Part shown: positions 37,960 through 53,565 of the stretch, piece after piece
Layout: every line of letters begins with the position of its first letter
Numbering within the stretch: position 1 is the first letter of the stretch
Origin: an uncultured Pseudomonas sp.
GTDB taxonomy: Bacteria > Pseudomonadota > Gammaproteobacteria > Pseudomonadales > Pseudomonadaceae
Assembly: GCF_946886105.1 (NCBI RefSeq)
Contig: NZ_CAMPHV010000025.1
Location: 6,802 to 70,801, forward strand
Direction of reading: 5' to 3'
DNA: 64,000 nucleotides
Notes under the pieces: model-generated
Database searches by the model: none
Told to the model about the DNA's origin: nothing
The model's input: only the letters and a program-made list of their open reading frames with translations
Translations under genes and position numbers: made by a program

Positions 37960-38901
37960 TCAAGCCGGCCATAGCCCGCGAATCCCGGCCACGCCCTGGG
38001 CACCCGCCTGCCATGCCTGCGGGATGTCCCCAGGCCGCATTCCGCCGAGCAGATAGACCGGCAGATTGACGCCCTGGAGTAATTCGGAGGCCCGCGGCCA
38101 CCCCAATGCCGGCGCCCCCGGATGGCTGAGCGTCGGGCGCAGCGGCGACAGGGTGACGAAATCCACGTCCAACTGCGTGGCCAAGGCCAACTCTTCAGCC
38201 GAATGACAGGACGCCGCCAGCCAGCGATCGCTGGGCAGCGGTCGCGATCCCTGGGCCAGTTCACACAATTGCCTGGCGGTGAGATGCCAACCCGCGGCGG
38301 GGAAATCCGCCAACCACTCCAACGGTCCCTTGAGCAGCAACTGTGCCCGACCGGCGCACAAGCCCAGGGCATCCACCGCCAGGGCACGATACTGCTCAGC
38401 GGAAAGCTGCGGCGCGCGCAGCTGTATCAAGCGAACGCCCTGCCCCAACGCCGCCTGGATACCGTCGAGCAGGGCGAGCGGATCGAGGTCGTCCGGCGTG
38501 ATCAAGTAGCGCTCGGGCAAACGCGCCGCCGCAACTATCGGCCGATTGGCCGCCGGGAACTGGTAGTCGCCCAACCGATCCGGCGCGACCCAGGCCAGCG
38601 GCTGGCCTTCGGCGCCATGGGGCTCGCCGGTGAACGCCGAAACGTCCCAGACGTCCAACAGCACCTGTTTGTCCGGGTAATCGTGGCGCACTTGCAGCAG
38701 CGGCCGCGCGGCGCTGGGGCGAATGCCCAGCTCTTCGTCGAGCTCGCGGGCCAACGCCTGCTCGACCGACTCATCGGCCTCCACCTTCCCGCCCGGAAAC
38801 TCCCAGAGGCCGCCCTGGTGCTTATCGTCCGGACGGCGGGCGATCAGAATGCGCCCGTCGGCACCGCGAATCACCGCCGCCGCGACATGGATGCGTTTCA
38901 C
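37960..38901 (-). CDS. Nudix hydrolase fused to a thiamine-phosphate synthase-like domain
   Basis: 313 aa. The N-terminal MutT-like domain has a perfect Nudix box: Gly38, Glu44, R52-E53, E56-E57 and Gly59. The C-terminal part (about 130-313) resembles ThiE (L-I-Q-L-R-A-P, L-L-L-K-G, H-L-T-A-R, G-G-M). This fusion is common in Pseudomonas; the first part cleans up 8-oxo-dGTP. The ThiE part may be catalytically altered. The start is a GTG at 38901 (GTGA overlap with the GST stop); a longer frame would run through the GST gene. Confidence 0.88.
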   Translation of the reverse strand: MKRIHVAAAVIRGADGRILIARRPDDKHQGGLWEFPGGKVEADESVEQALARELDEELGIRPSAARPLLQVRHDYPDKQVLLDVWDVSAFTGEPHGAEGQPLAWVAPDRLGDYQFPAANRPIVAAARLPERYLITPDDLDPLALLDGIQAALGQGVRLIQLRAPQLSAEQYRALAVDALGLCAGRAQLLLKGPLEWLADFPAAGWHLTARQLCELAQGSRPLPSDRWLAASCHSAEELALATQLDVDFVTLSPLRPTLSHPGAPALGWPRASELLQGVNLPVYLLGGMRPGDIPQAWQAGAQGVAGIRGLWPA

Positions 38902-39530
38902 CCCTGCGCTTCCTCCAGCGCGACCTGGAGCCAGCGCCGGAATGCCGGCCACTGGTAGATGGTCTCGACATAGGCCGCGGCGGCTTCTGGCAGGTCCACC
39001 CGATAACTGCGCAGCCGCGCCGCGACCGGGGCGAAAAAGGCATCGGCGATGCTGGCATGGCCGAACAGGAAGGGCCCGTCCTGACCGAAGCCGGCGCGGC
39101 ACTCGGCCCACAGCGCGCAGATGCGCTGGATATCGTCCTGGGCATCGGCGGGTATCGCCGTCAGCGCCTGATCGCGCTTGAGATCCATCGGCAGGTGCGT
39201 GCGCAAGGCGACGAAGCCGCTGTGCATCTCCGCGCAAACGCTGCGCGCCAAGGCCCGGGCGTATTGCCCGCGCGGCCACAGGTGCGCCTCAGGGAAGCGC
39301 TCGGCAAGGTACTCGGCGATTGCCAGGCTGTCCCACACCGCGCCCTCTTCGGTCTTCAGCACCGGCACCTTGCCGGTCGGCGAATGGGCGAGCAGACGCG
39401 CGCGGCTATCAGCCTGATACAGCGGCACGAACAGCTCCTCGTAAGGCGCCCCCGTGAGTTCGATCGCCAACCAGGCGCGAAGCGACCAGGATGAGTAATT
39501 TTTGTTGCCAATGACCAGGGCCAGTGACAT
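38898..39530 (-). CDS. Glutathione S-transferase family protein
   Basis: 210 aa. The thioredoxin-like N-terminus has N-Y-S-S-W-S-L-R-A-W, P-T-G-K-V-P-V-L-K, and the S-L-A-I-A-E-Y-L glutathione-site block; a helical C-terminal domain follows. Ser in S-S-W-S could activate glutathione. Substrate unknown. Start 39530 has AAGGAG 6 nt upstream. It overlaps the Nudix gene start by 4 nt, so they are coupled. Confidence 0.9.
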   Translation of the reverse strand: MSLALVIGNKNYSSWSLRAWLAIELTGAPYEELFVPLYQADSRARLLAHSPTGKVPVLKTEEGAVWDSLAIAEYLAERFPEAHLWPRGQYARALARSVCAEMHSGFVALRTHLPMDLKRDQALTAIPADAQDDIQRICALWAECRAGFGQDGPFLFGHASIADAFFAPVAARLRSYRVDLPEAAAAYVETIYQWPAFRRWLQVALEEAQG

Positions 39531-39639
39531 GAGGCGCTCCTTGCTACGAAGTGATGGAAGGTCGACCGACAGTAAAAGGCGCCCGAGCGAATAGCAATTC
39601 CGCTTGCGCATGGGGCTATAAGCGTGGGGAATAGCGACA

Positions 39640-39664
39640 AGCGAACGACCTTGAGCCGTTCGCT
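39640..39664 (-). terminator. Stem-loop after argJ
   Basis: AGCGAACG and CGTTCGCT pair around a 9 nt loop. It lies 38 bp beyond the argJ stop on the minus strand, within a 170 bp gap that also carries GCTTATGGCTTGCAGCTCATAGC, a Pseudomonas-type short repeat. No T tract, so a weak call. Confidence 0.4.
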
Positions 39665-39702
39665 GTCACTTGCCGCTTATGGCTTGCAGCTCATAGCTGC
39701 CC

Positions 39703-40920
39703 TCAGGTCCGATACTCCGCGTTGATCTTCACGTACTCATGGGACAAGTCGGTGGTCCAGATCGTTTCGCTGCAGGTGCCGCGACCCAGCTCGATACGGA
39801 TGCTGATTTCCGCCTCGGCCATCACCGCCGCGCCCTGCTCTTCGGTGTAGCTGGCGGCGCGGCAGCCGCCGCGGGCGATGCAGACGTCGCCGAGGAATAC
39901 GTCGATCAAGCCGACATCCAACTGCGCCACGCCGGCACGGCCGACGGCCGCAAGAATGCGACCCCAGTTCGGATCAGAAGCGAACAGCGCAGTCTTGATC
40001 AACGGCGAGTGGGCCACCGCGTAGCCGACGTCCAGGCACTCCTGATGGGTCGCGCCGCCGTTCACCTGCACGGTGACGAACTTGGTCGCGCCTTCGCCGT
40101 CGCGCACGATGGCCTGGGCCACCTCCATGCACACCGAGAACACCGCCTCCTTGAGTTTGGCGAAGAGGTCGCCGCTGGCCTGGGTGATCTCCGGCAGCGC
40201 CGCCTGGCCGGTGGCGATCAGCATGCAGCAATCGTTGGTCGAGGTGTCGCCATCAATGGTGATACGGTTGAACGATTTGTTCGCCGCATCGCGCAACAAA
40301 TCCTGCAGAACCGCCTGCGCGACTTTGGCGTCGGTGGCGATATAACCGAGCATGGTCGCCATGTTCGGCTTGATCATCCCCGCGCCCTTGGATATCCCGG
40401 TCACGGTGACGGTCACACCGTCGTGCACGAACTGGCGGCTGGCGCCCTTGGGCAGCGTGTCGGTGGTCATGATGCCGGTCGCGGCTTCGGCCCAATGGTT
40501 TTCGGATAAATCGTCGAGTGCGGCCTGCAAGGCGCCTTCGATCTTCTCCACGGGCAGCGGCTCGCCGATCACCCCGGTGGAGAACGGCAGCACCGCGCTG
40601 TCATCCACGTCGGCCAGCCGCGCCAATGCGGCACAGGTGCGCAGGGTGTTCTGCAGGCCCGGCTCGCCGGTGCCGGCATTCGCGTTGCCGGTGTTGGTCA
40701 GCAGGTAACGCACGTTGCCGAGCACGCGCTTCTTGGCCAGGATCACCGGCGCGGCGCAGAACGCATTGAGGGTGAACACCCCCGCCACGCTCGAGCCTTC
40801 GGCACAACGCATCACTACTACATCCTTGCGGCCCGGGCGCTTGATGCCCGCCGAAGCGATGCCCAGCTCGAAACCTGGAACCGGGTGCAGAGTTGACAGC
40901 GGGCCAAGACCAACAGCCAT
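39703..40920 (-). CDS. argJ: Bifunctional glutamate N-acetyltransferase/ornithine acetyltransferase ArgJ
   Basis: 405 aa. The self-cleavage site K-P-N-M-A-T-M-L is present, with nucleophile Thr189. G-I-S-K-G-A-G-M just before is typical. The enzyme recycles acetyl groups in the arginine pathway (ornithine from N-acetylornithine). The start has AAGGAG 7 nt upstream. It follows secA after 154 bp that contain a terminator-like hairpin, so it is likely separately transcribed. Confidence 0.96.
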   Translation of the reverse strand: MAVGLGPLSTLHPVPGFELGIASAGIKRPGRKDVVVMRCAEGSSVAGVFTLNAFCAAPVILAKKRVLGNVRYLLTNTGNANAGTGEPGLQNTLRTCAALARLADVDDSAVLPFSTGVIGEPLPVEKIEGALQAALDDLSENHWAEAATGIMTTDTLPKGASRQFVHDGVTVTVTGISKGAGMIKPNMATMLGYIATDAKVAQAVLQDLLRDAANKSFNRITIDGDTSTNDCCMLIATGQAALPEITQASGDLFAKLKEAVFSVCMEVAQAIVRDGEGATKFVTVQVNGGATHQECLDVGYAVAHSPLIKTALFASDPNWGRILAAVGRAGVAQLDVGLIDVFLGDVCIARGGCRAASYTEEQGAAVMAEAEISIRIELGRGTCSETIWTTDLSHEYVKINAEYRT

Positions 40921-40964
40921 AGAGATGCTCCTTGAGGATTGATACGACCGATCGCGAAGGTAAA

Positions 40965-40996
40965 ACGCCGCGAGCGGCTAAAGCCATTCGCGGCGT
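40965..40996 (-). terminator. Rho-independent terminator of secA
   Basis: On the minus strand ACGCCGCGA and TCGCGGCGT pair, with an inner GGCT/AGCC pairing, and TTTT follows. It is 79 bp after the secA stop. Confidence 0.75.
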
Positions 40997-41074
40997 CGTT
41001 AAACTGGTTGAAGCATAGCCCGCGGATCGGCTCCAGCCACGCTTAAATGGCAGAGGATCCGACAAGCGACTAAA

Positions 41075-43813
<2,739 letters not shown>

Positions 43814-44157
43814 ATCGACAGGTTCTTCCACGCGTGATGGATGGAGGACAACTCAAAAAGTCGCCTGTGCAGCCCTGATGGCTGCGTGCAAAGGGGGCAT
43901 TCTACCCGGAAACGTCGATGAGGAAAGCGACGTTATCGGGCTGCTTAAAAATGTAGCGGACACCGACGGGCCGAGACGCACCGGCAAGACACGAACAACC
44001 TGGATCATTACGAGCGACGCCGGGACATGGCGCAAAGGTCACCCATGTCACCGCCGAAACGGATCGGCGGCAGGCGATAAATCGCCTGCCGCCCCAAGAA
44101 GGCGCTTCGAGGACGCACCGAATGCCGCGTCCAAGCGAACGACCTAAAACCGCTGAA
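43814..44157. other. Gene-free region between secA and the M23 peptidase gene
   Basis: 344 bp. It should hold the secA promoter. I see one clear structure, the hairpin at 44066-44093. No secM-like open frame with a recognisable stall motif is evident on the minus strand upstream of secA. Open frames across it lack ribosome binding sites. Confidence 0.6.
44066..44093 (-). terminator. Hairpin after the M23 peptidase gene
   Basis: GGCGGCAGGCGAT and ATCGCCTGCCGCC are perfect reverse complements with a 2 nt centre. It lies 64 bp beyond the stop of the peptidase gene on the minus strand. No T run, so termination may be rho-assisted. Confidence 0.65.
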
Positions 44158-45084
44158 CTATTCGATGCCACTGACCCGCGCGATAAAGCTGGCGGGATTG
44201 ATCGGATTACCACCCTTACTGACTTCGAAGTGCACGTGATAGCCAGTGGCGCGACCGCTGCGCCCGACCTTGGCAATGGTTTGCCCGCGCTGCACCAGAT
44301 CGCCGATCTGCGCCACATTGCTCTGATTATGGGCATAGAGGGTGACATAGCCATCGGCATGGCTGACCTCGACGGTGTTGCCATATCCGGACTTCCTGCC
44401 GGAAAAAGTCACCACACCGGCGGCGACCGCCACCACATCGCTACCCGGCTTGGCGGCGAAATCGACGCCCTTGTGCTGGGTGCGACGGCCCGTCAACGGA
44501 TGCACCCGACGCCCGAACGGCGAGGACATGTAGCCTTGGCGCACGGGCATTCCGGACAAATATTCGGCTTCGTTCAAGCGGCGCTCGCCGATGACTTGTT
44601 CGAGCGCCTCGAGCAGTTGCTCGCGACTGTCCAGACGCAGGCTCAGTTGATCGAGGGCGTCCATAAAAGGCGGCGGAGCATAGGCCGCGTCGCCGAGAAG
44701 GTCTTCGGCACCGCCCTGGCCCACGTTCAGGGAAAAATCGAATTCAGTGGAGTCCAGCTCGGCCAGCTCGGTCAGGCGTTCGCCCAAGGCATCCAGGCGG
44801 GTCAAGCGCGCCTGCAGTTCGGCGACATGGGCGGCGAAGGCATCCAACTGACGCTGCGCATCGAGGCGTACGGCCCCCACTTCGGCACGCTGCCGATCGA
44901 GCGTCTGGGTCATCTCAACACTGTCCGGCAGGCGCTGCACATGCGGCGCCCACCAGGCGCCAAAGGCCATGCCGCCGGCGAGCGACAGGCCGACCAGAAA
45001 CAACAGGGCGGCCAATAACCAACGCAAATCGAGGCTGATAGTGCGAGCAGCGCCATGGCGCCGACTGAGTAAAATGATGTGCAT
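44158..45084 (-). CDS. M23 family (LytM-type) peptidase, membrane-anchored
   Basis: 308 aa. One membrane helix (about 23-45), a coiled-coil region (about 60-110), then the LytM domain with G-R-R-V-H-P, H-K-G-V-D-F-A and H-V-H-F-E, which provide the zinc ligands (His and Asp; second His-x-His). All appear intact, so peptidoglycan endopeptidase activity is possible. Start 45084 has AAGGGG upstream. It is divergent from dciA (gap 80 bp). Confidence 0.9.
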   Translation of the reverse strand: MHIILLSRRHGAARTISLDLRWLLAALLFLVGLSLAGGMAFGAWWAPHVQRLPDSVEMTQTLDRQRAEVGAVRLDAQRQLDAFAAHVAELQARLTRLDALGERLTELAELDSTEFDFSLNVGQGGAEDLLGDAAYAPPPFMDALDQLSLRLDSREQLLEALEQVIGERRLNEAEYLSGMPVRQGYMSSPFGRRVHPLTGRRTQHKGVDFAAKPGSDVVAVAAGVVTFSGRKSGYGNTVEVSHADGYVTLYAHNQSNVAQIGDLVQRGQTIAKVGRSGRATGYHVHFEVSKGGNPINPASFIARVSGIE

Positions 45085-45164
45085 GGATTCCCCTTTGGGT
45101 GGAAGCCAAGTCGGCAGCAGGGATTCTGCTACCATGGCGGCTCCACTTTTTCAGGCGTCCTGCC

Positions 45165-45620
45165 ATGTCGTTTCGTCCGTTGCCGGCCAAGGCGTCCGCT
45201 GCGCTAATGCGCGAAGCGAAGCCGCTCAAAGCGCTGTTCAATCAGGCTCAACGCCTCGATCATTTGCAACGCTCGCTGGAAAGCCAACTACAACCCGCAG
45301 CCCGCGAGCACTGTCATGTCGCGTCCTGGCGCGAAGGCTGCCTGCTACTTATCGTCACCGATGGCCACTGGGCCACCCGCCTGCGCTATCAACAAAAACG
45401 CCTGCTCCGGCAGCTGCAAACCCTCGAAGAGTTTGCGACCTTAACGAAAATTCTGTTCAAGGTACAACCGCCAGCTGTCGAAAGACGTGGAACTAGTCAC
45501 AGTATCCATCTGTCCAATAGCGCCGTTGAGAACCTCCAAGCAACCGCGCAAGGGGTACGCGACCCCAAGTTGCGCGCGGCCCTCGAACGCCTGGCCAAAC
45601 ACGGCAAACCCAGCGAATAA
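45165..45620 (+). CDS. dciA: DciA-family replicative helicase operator (DUF721)
   Basis: 151 aa. The N-terminal half carries the DUF721 domain (A-W-R-E-G-C-L-L-L-I-V-T-D-G-H-W-A-T-R-L-R-Y). DciA loads DnaB in bacteria without DnaC; this is known for Pseudomonas. The start ATG 45165 is chosen over earlier frames because the preceding residues run through the divergent promoter. It is the only plus-strand gene in this end of the window. It converges with lpxC, with a terminator between them. Confidence 0.82.
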   Translation: MSFRPLPAKASAALMREAKPLKALFNQAQRLDHLQRSLESQLQPAAREHCHVASWREGCLLLIVTDGHWATRLRYQQKRLLRQLQTLEEFATLTKILFKVQPPAVERRGTSHSIHLSNSAVENLQATAQGVRDPKLRAALERLAKHGKPSE

Positions 45621-45656
45621 GCCGCTTCGGCTCATTTCCAGCGATTTTATCGAGGC

Positions 45657-45684
45657 AAAAAACAGGCCACCCGGAGGTGGCCTG
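45657..45684 (-). terminator. Rho-independent terminator of lpxC
   Basis: On the minus strand CAGGCCACC, a 4 nt loop, GGTGGCCTG, then six T. It lies 26 bp after the lpxC stop and probably ends the dcw transcript. Confidence 0.9.
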
Positions 45685-45709
45685 GAGATGAATCGCAAGG
45701 AGGGGGGGG

Positions 45710-46639
<930 letters not shown>

Positions 46640-46732
46640 CTAGTTGCGAATTGTTTTCAACAATGGCCGGCGATAATAGCAGAACCGGCCTTTGCTGAAC
46701 ACCAATCGCCCCTATGCCCCCGATACCTTCCA

Positions 46733-47917
46733 TCAATCGGCCTGACGACGCAGGAAGGCCGGAATATCCAGATAATCGAGGTCGTCCTGCGGGTTCAGCT
46801 TAGCTGCGGTAGCACCGCCGGCATGGCTTTGACGCTGAACGGTGGGGCGTTCGTAGTCCTTGTAGTTCACGCTTTGCTCGCTTCGCGCCGGAGCAGCGGA
46901 TGCCGCGACAGTGCTGGCGACTTGCACGGTATTGTCGATAACCTTGACCGGCTTCTCGATTTTCGCGCCCAAACCGGTGGCTACTACGGTGACGTGCAGC
47001 TCATCGCGCATATCCGGATCGATCACGGTGCCAACCTTGACGGTGGCGTGCTCGGATGCGAACTGCTCGATGATGTTGCCGACGTCCGAATATTCGCCCA
47101 GCGACAGATCGGGACCTGCGGTGATATTGACTAGGATGCCGCGCGCGCCCTGAAGGTTCACATCTTCGAGCAACGGATTGCGAATCGCCGCCTCGGTGGC
47201 TTCGCGAGCACGATTAGGACCGCTGGCGCAGCCGGTGCCCATCATCGCCATACCCATTTCGCTCATCACGGTTTTCACGTCGGCGAAGTCGACGTTGATC
47301 ATGCCCGGACGCTTGATGATGTCGGAAATACCGCGCACCGCACCGGCGAGCACGTCGTCCGCCTTGGCGAATGCCGACAGCAGGCTGGCGTCCTTACCGA
47401 GGATGGTCAGCAGCTTCTCGTTGGGGATGGTGATCAGCGAGTCGACGCTTTCCGCCAGACCGCGAATGCCTTCCTCGGCGATCTGCATGCGTTTGCGACC
47501 TTCGAACGGGAACGGACGGGTCACCACCGCGACGGTGAGGATGCCCATTTCCTTCGCCACCTGAGCGATCACCGGTGCAGCGCCGGTACCGGTACCGCCG
47601 CCCATGCCGGTGGTGATGAAGACCATATCGGTGCCTTGCAGCACTTCGGCGATGCGCTCGCGGTCTTCCATCGCGGCCTGACGGCCGACGTCCGGATTGG
47701 CACCCGCACCCAGGCCTTTGGTCACGCCGGTGCCGAGTTGCAGGATGGTGCGCGCGCCGATGTTTTTCAGCGCCTGCGCATCGGTGTTGGCGCAGATGAA
47801 CTCAACGCCTTCGATGTTGTTTTTCGCCATGTGGTTGACCGCGTTACCGCCGCCACCACCGACTCCGATTACTTTGATCACAGCACTCTGTGGTGCGCTA
47901 TCTACGAGTTCGAACAT
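46733..47917 (-). CDS. ftsZ: Cell division protein FtsZ
   Basis: 394 aa. The GTP-binding tubulin signature G-G-G-T-G-T-G-A-A-P and the N-terminal G-V-G-G-G-G-G-N-A-V-N-H-M are intact. The conserved C-terminal peptide L-D-Y-L-D-I-P-A-F-L-R-R-Q-A-D, where FtsA and ZipA bind, is present after a Pro/Ala/Gln-rich linker. It forms the Z-ring. It is 57 bp after ftsA. Confidence 0.99.
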   Translation of the reverse strand: MFELVDSAPQSAVIKVIGVGGGGGNAVNHMAKNNIEGVEFICANTDAQALKNIGARTILQLGTGVTKGLGAGANPDVGRQAAMEDRERIAEVLQGTDMVFITTGMGGGTGTGAAPVIAQVAKEMGILTVAVVTRPFPFEGRKRMQIAEEGIRGLAESVDSLITIPNEKLLTILGKDASLLSAFAKADDVLAGAVRGISDIIKRPGMINVDFADVKTVMSEMGMAMMGTGCASGPNRAREATEAAIRNPLLEDVNLQGARGILVNITAGPDLSLGEYSDVGNIIEQFASEHATVKVGTVIDPDMRDELHVTVVATGLGAKIEKPVKVIDNTVQVASTVAASAAPARSEQSVNYKDYERPTVQRQSHAGGATAAKLNPQDDLDYLDIPAFLRRQAD

Positions 47918-47974
47918 TTCCCCTCTCCTTTTATTACTCTGGTTGTAACGCCTACTGCATTGCTCGGGTTCGAA

Positions 47975-49222
47975 TCAAAAGTTGCCTTGCACCCAGCGCT
48001 TCAAGCGCTCGAACACGGGGACTTTCGATTCATCGTTGAAATTGCTGATTGCCGACATGGAGATGCCGTCGGTCTGCTTTTGCAGCCCATACAGCAGCAG
48101 CCCCACGCCGGTGGAATAAATCGGATTGCGCACCACGTCGGCCAAGCCCTTGACGTTCTGCGGCATGCCCAGGCGCACCGGCATATGGAAGATCTCCTCG
48201 GCCAGTTCGACCGCGCCTTCCATCTTCGCCGTACCGCCGGTGAGGACGATGCCCGCCGGGATCAGGTCTTCGTAGCCGCTGCGGCGCAGCTCTGCCTGAA
48301 TCAAGGTGAACAGCTCGTCGTAGCGCGGCTCGACCACTTCGGCCAACGACTGGCGCGAGAGATCGCGCGGCGGCCGGTCGCCAACGCTAGGCACCTTGAT
48401 GGTTTCGCCGGCACCGGCCAGCTTGGCCAGGGCGCAGGCGTAACGGATCTTGATTTCCTCGGCGTACTGGGTCGGCGTACGCAAGGCCATGGCGATGTCG
48501 TTGGTGACCTGGTCACCGGCGATCGGGATCACCGCCGTATGGCGAATCGCGCCCTCGGTGAAGATGCAGATATCGGTGGTGCCGCCGCCGATATCCACCA
48601 GGCACACGCCCAGCTCCTTCTCGTCGTCGGTCAGTACCGCATAAGCCGAGGCCAGCTGTTCGAGGATGATGTCGTCGACTTCCAGGCCGCAGCGACGCAC
48701 GCATTTCTCGATGTTCTGCGCCGCGTTCACCGCACAGGTCACCACGTGCACCTTGGCTTCCAGGCGCACGCCGGACATGCCCAAAGGCTCACGCACGCCT
48801 TCCTGGTTATCGATCACGTAATCCTGCGGCAGCGTGTGCAACACCCGCTGATCCGCCGGAATCGCCACGGCCTGGGCGGCATCGAGCACGCGCTCGAGGT
48901 CGGCCGGGCTGACTTCGCGATCGCGGATCGCGACGATGCCGTGGCTGTTGAGGCTACGGATATGGTTACCGGCCACGCCGACGAACGCCGAGTGGATACG
49001 GCAACCGGCCATCAGTTGCGCTTCTTCGACCGCGCGTTGAATCGATTGCACGGTGGATTCGATATTCACCACCACGCCCTTTTTCAGGCCGCGCGACGGA
49101 TGGGTGCCGATACCGACAATTTCCAATTGGCCATCGGCCGTTAGCTCGCCCACCAGCGCCACCACTTTGGAGGTGCCGATATCGAGGCCGACGATCATCT
49201 TGCCGCTCTGCACGTTTGCCAT
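47975..49222 (-). CDS. ftsA: Cell division protein FtsA
   Basis: 415 aa actin-like ATPase. It starts M-A-N-V-Q-S-G-K-M-I-V-G-L-D-I-G-T-S-K-V; the amphipathic C-terminal helix R-L-K-R-W-V-Q-G-N-F anchors it to the membrane. Start 49222 has GGAGAAGG about 9 nt upstream; longer in-frame starts reach into ftsQ. It tethers FtsZ and recruits later division proteins. Confidence 0.97.
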   Translation of the reverse strand: MANVQSGKMIVGLDIGTSKVVALVGELTADGQLEIVGIGTHPSRGLKKGVVVNIESTVQSIQRAVEEAQLMAGCRIHSAFVGVAGNHIRSLNSHGIVAIRDREVSPADLERVLDAAQAVAIPADQRVLHTLPQDYVIDNQEGVREPLGMSGVRLEAKVHVVTCAVNAAQNIEKCVRRCGLEVDDIILEQLASAYAVLTDDEKELGVCLVDIGGGTTDICIFTEGAIRHTAVIPIAGDQVTNDIAMALRTPTQYAEEIKIRYACALAKLAGAGETIKVPSVGDRPPRDLSRQSLAEVVEPRYDELFTLIQAELRRSGYEDLIPAGIVLTGGTAKMEGAVELAEEIFHMPVRLGMPQNVKGLADVVRNPIYSTGVGLLLYGLQKQTDGISMSAISNFNDESKVPVFERLKRWVQGNF

Positions 49223-49242
49223 GGCTCTTGCCTTCTCCTGAT

Positions 49243-50106
49243 TCACTGCACGACAGCGGTATTGGCTGTCGTGGGCGCGGGCGGCTCGCGCCATGCCACG
49301 GCCAGGCCGTTGGCATAACGCAGATCGATCCGCGCGATATTCGCTTGCTGCTCTTTCAGCGCCTTGTCGAAAATGACGCTCAGGCGCCGCATTTTTTCCA
49401 CTAGGTGATCGCGGCCCAATAACAGCTCGATGCCCTGCCCGGTGGAGAGAAACCAACTGCCGCGTTCACGCAACTCCAGGCGCACCACGGTAAAACCCAT
49501 CGGCCTGAGCATTTGGCTGAGCACCTGGTACTGCTGCATCACTCGCTGCTGCGCACGCTTGGGGCCATACAGCTGCGGCAGGTGCTGATAATTCGCCAGC
49601 TCCCTGGGCTCGAATGCCTGGCCCTGATTGTTCAGCAGCGCCTCATCGCCCCAGCGGGCAATGGGTAGCTGCTCTTCCAACTTCACCACTACCTGATCCG
49701 GCCATACCCGACGTACCTGGGCACTGGCGATCCACGGCATCTGTTCCAACTCGTTGCGCATGCCGACCAGGTCGACGCTGAAAAAACTCGCGTCGACGAA
49801 AGGCTCGATGCGCTGCTGTACCGCCTGCTGGCTGATATAGCTGAGATCGCCTTCTACGCTGACCTTGGCGATCGGCAGATCCGCATAGGGCATCAGCCGT
49901 TGCGCCAGGTCATAGGCGCCGTAACCCAGACCGAGCAGCAACAACGGCCAGGTGACGCGCTTGAGCCACCCGAAATTCGGCTTGGCCAGACGCACCCGCG
50001 CCCCAATCGGCTCCTTGGCCACCAAACGGCTGGCACCACGCTGCGCAGGCTTGCCGCGCAACGGCGCGCGAGCAGAACCTGACGGGTGACGCAGCGCGGC
50101 GACCAT
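49243..50106 (-). CDS. ftsQ: Cell division protein FtsQ
   Basis: 287 aa. A cytoplasmic basic tail (about 1-48), one membrane helix (about 50-68), then the POTRA domain ([13 protein letters not shown]) and a beta domain. Part of the FtsQLB complex. It begins 3 nt after ddlB. Confidence 0.94.
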   Translation of the reverse strand: MVAALRHPSGSARAPLRGKPAQRGASRLVAKEPIGARVRLAKPNFGWLKRVTWPLLLLGLGYGAYDLAQRLMPYADLPIAKVSVEGDLSYISQQAVQQRIEPFVDASFFSVDLVGMRNELEQMPWIASAQVRRVWPDQVVVKLEEQLPIARWGDEALLNNQGQAFEPRELANYQHLPQLYGPKRAQQRVMQQYQVLSQMLRPMGFTVVRLELRERGSWFLSTGQGIELLLGRDHLVEKMRRLSVIFDKALKEQQANIARIDLRYANGLAVAWREPPAPTTANTAVVQ

Positions 50107-50109
50107 GAC

Positions 50110-52494
<2,385 letters not shown>

Positions 52495-52502
<8 letters not shown>

Positions 52503-53565
52503 GGGCCACCTCCAGGCAGATATCGACAACGGTGCGGGTTGCGTCGGGCTTGGCCAGGCGACGCGCGGTGCCGGCCATGCTGTTGAGTCGTTCGGGATGC
52601 ATCAAAACCTCGGTCAGCTGCGCGGCCAGCGTGGCGGCGTCAGTGGAACGTTGCGGCAGGAGCACGGCGGCCCCTTCACGGGCCAGATAACCGGCGTTAT
52701 GCGTTTGGTGATCGTCGATCGCATGCGGCAACGGCAGCAGGAACGACGGCAGGCCAGCGGCGGCCAGTTCGCTGACGGTCAGCGCGCCGGCGCGGCACAC
52801 CACCAGATCGGCCCAGGCATAAGCGCGGGCCATGTCCTTGATAAAAGGCGCGACCTGCGCTTCGACGCCAGCGGCGGCGTAGCGTTCAGTGGTCACACCG
52901 TCATGCTGCTTGCCGGCCTGATGGAACACCTCGGGGCGCAGCTCGGCGGCGACCAGCGCCAGGGCCTCGGGCAGCAATTTGTTCAGCGGCTCGGCGCCCA
53001 GACTGCCGCCGAGCACCAACAGCCGCGCCCGGCGCTTGCCCAGGGCATCGCGCGGGGTTTCCAGGAACAACTCTTCGCGCACCGGGTTGCCGGTGGTACG
53101 GCGCTTGTCGCTGGCACCGAAGGTATCCGGGAAGGCCTCGCAAACCCGACTGGCGAACGGCGCCAGGCTACGGTTGGCGGTACCGGCCACGGCGTTCTGC
53201 TCGTGGATGATCAAGGGCGCGCCATTCATTCGCGCCGCCAGACCGCCGGGCCCGGTGACATAGCCACCCATGCCGAGCACGCAGACCGGCTGCAATTCGC
53301 GCAGCACCTTACGCGCCTGCAACAGCGCCTTGAGCAGCTGGAACGGCGCCTTGAGCAGCGACAACTTGCCCTTGCCGCGCAACCCGCTGACGTCGATCAG
53401 GTGCAGCGGCAAACCGGCCGCCGGCACCAACTCGTTCTCGATCCCGCGCGGTGTGCCCAGCCAATGCACGCTGTAGCCGCGCGCCTTGAACTCGCGGGCG
53501 CAGGCCAGCGCCGGGAACACGTGCCCGCCGGTGCCGCCAGCCATGATCAGCACATTACCGCGCAT
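52495..53565 (-). CDS. murG: Lipid II synthase (GlcNAc transferase) MurG
   Basis: 356 aa GT28 family. N-terminal [14 protein letters not shown] is the glycine-rich loop; H-E-Q-N-A-V-A-G and A-G-A-L-T-V-S-E follow. It adds GlcNAc to lipid I on the inner membrane face. It overlaps ftsW by 11 nt. Confidence 0.98.
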
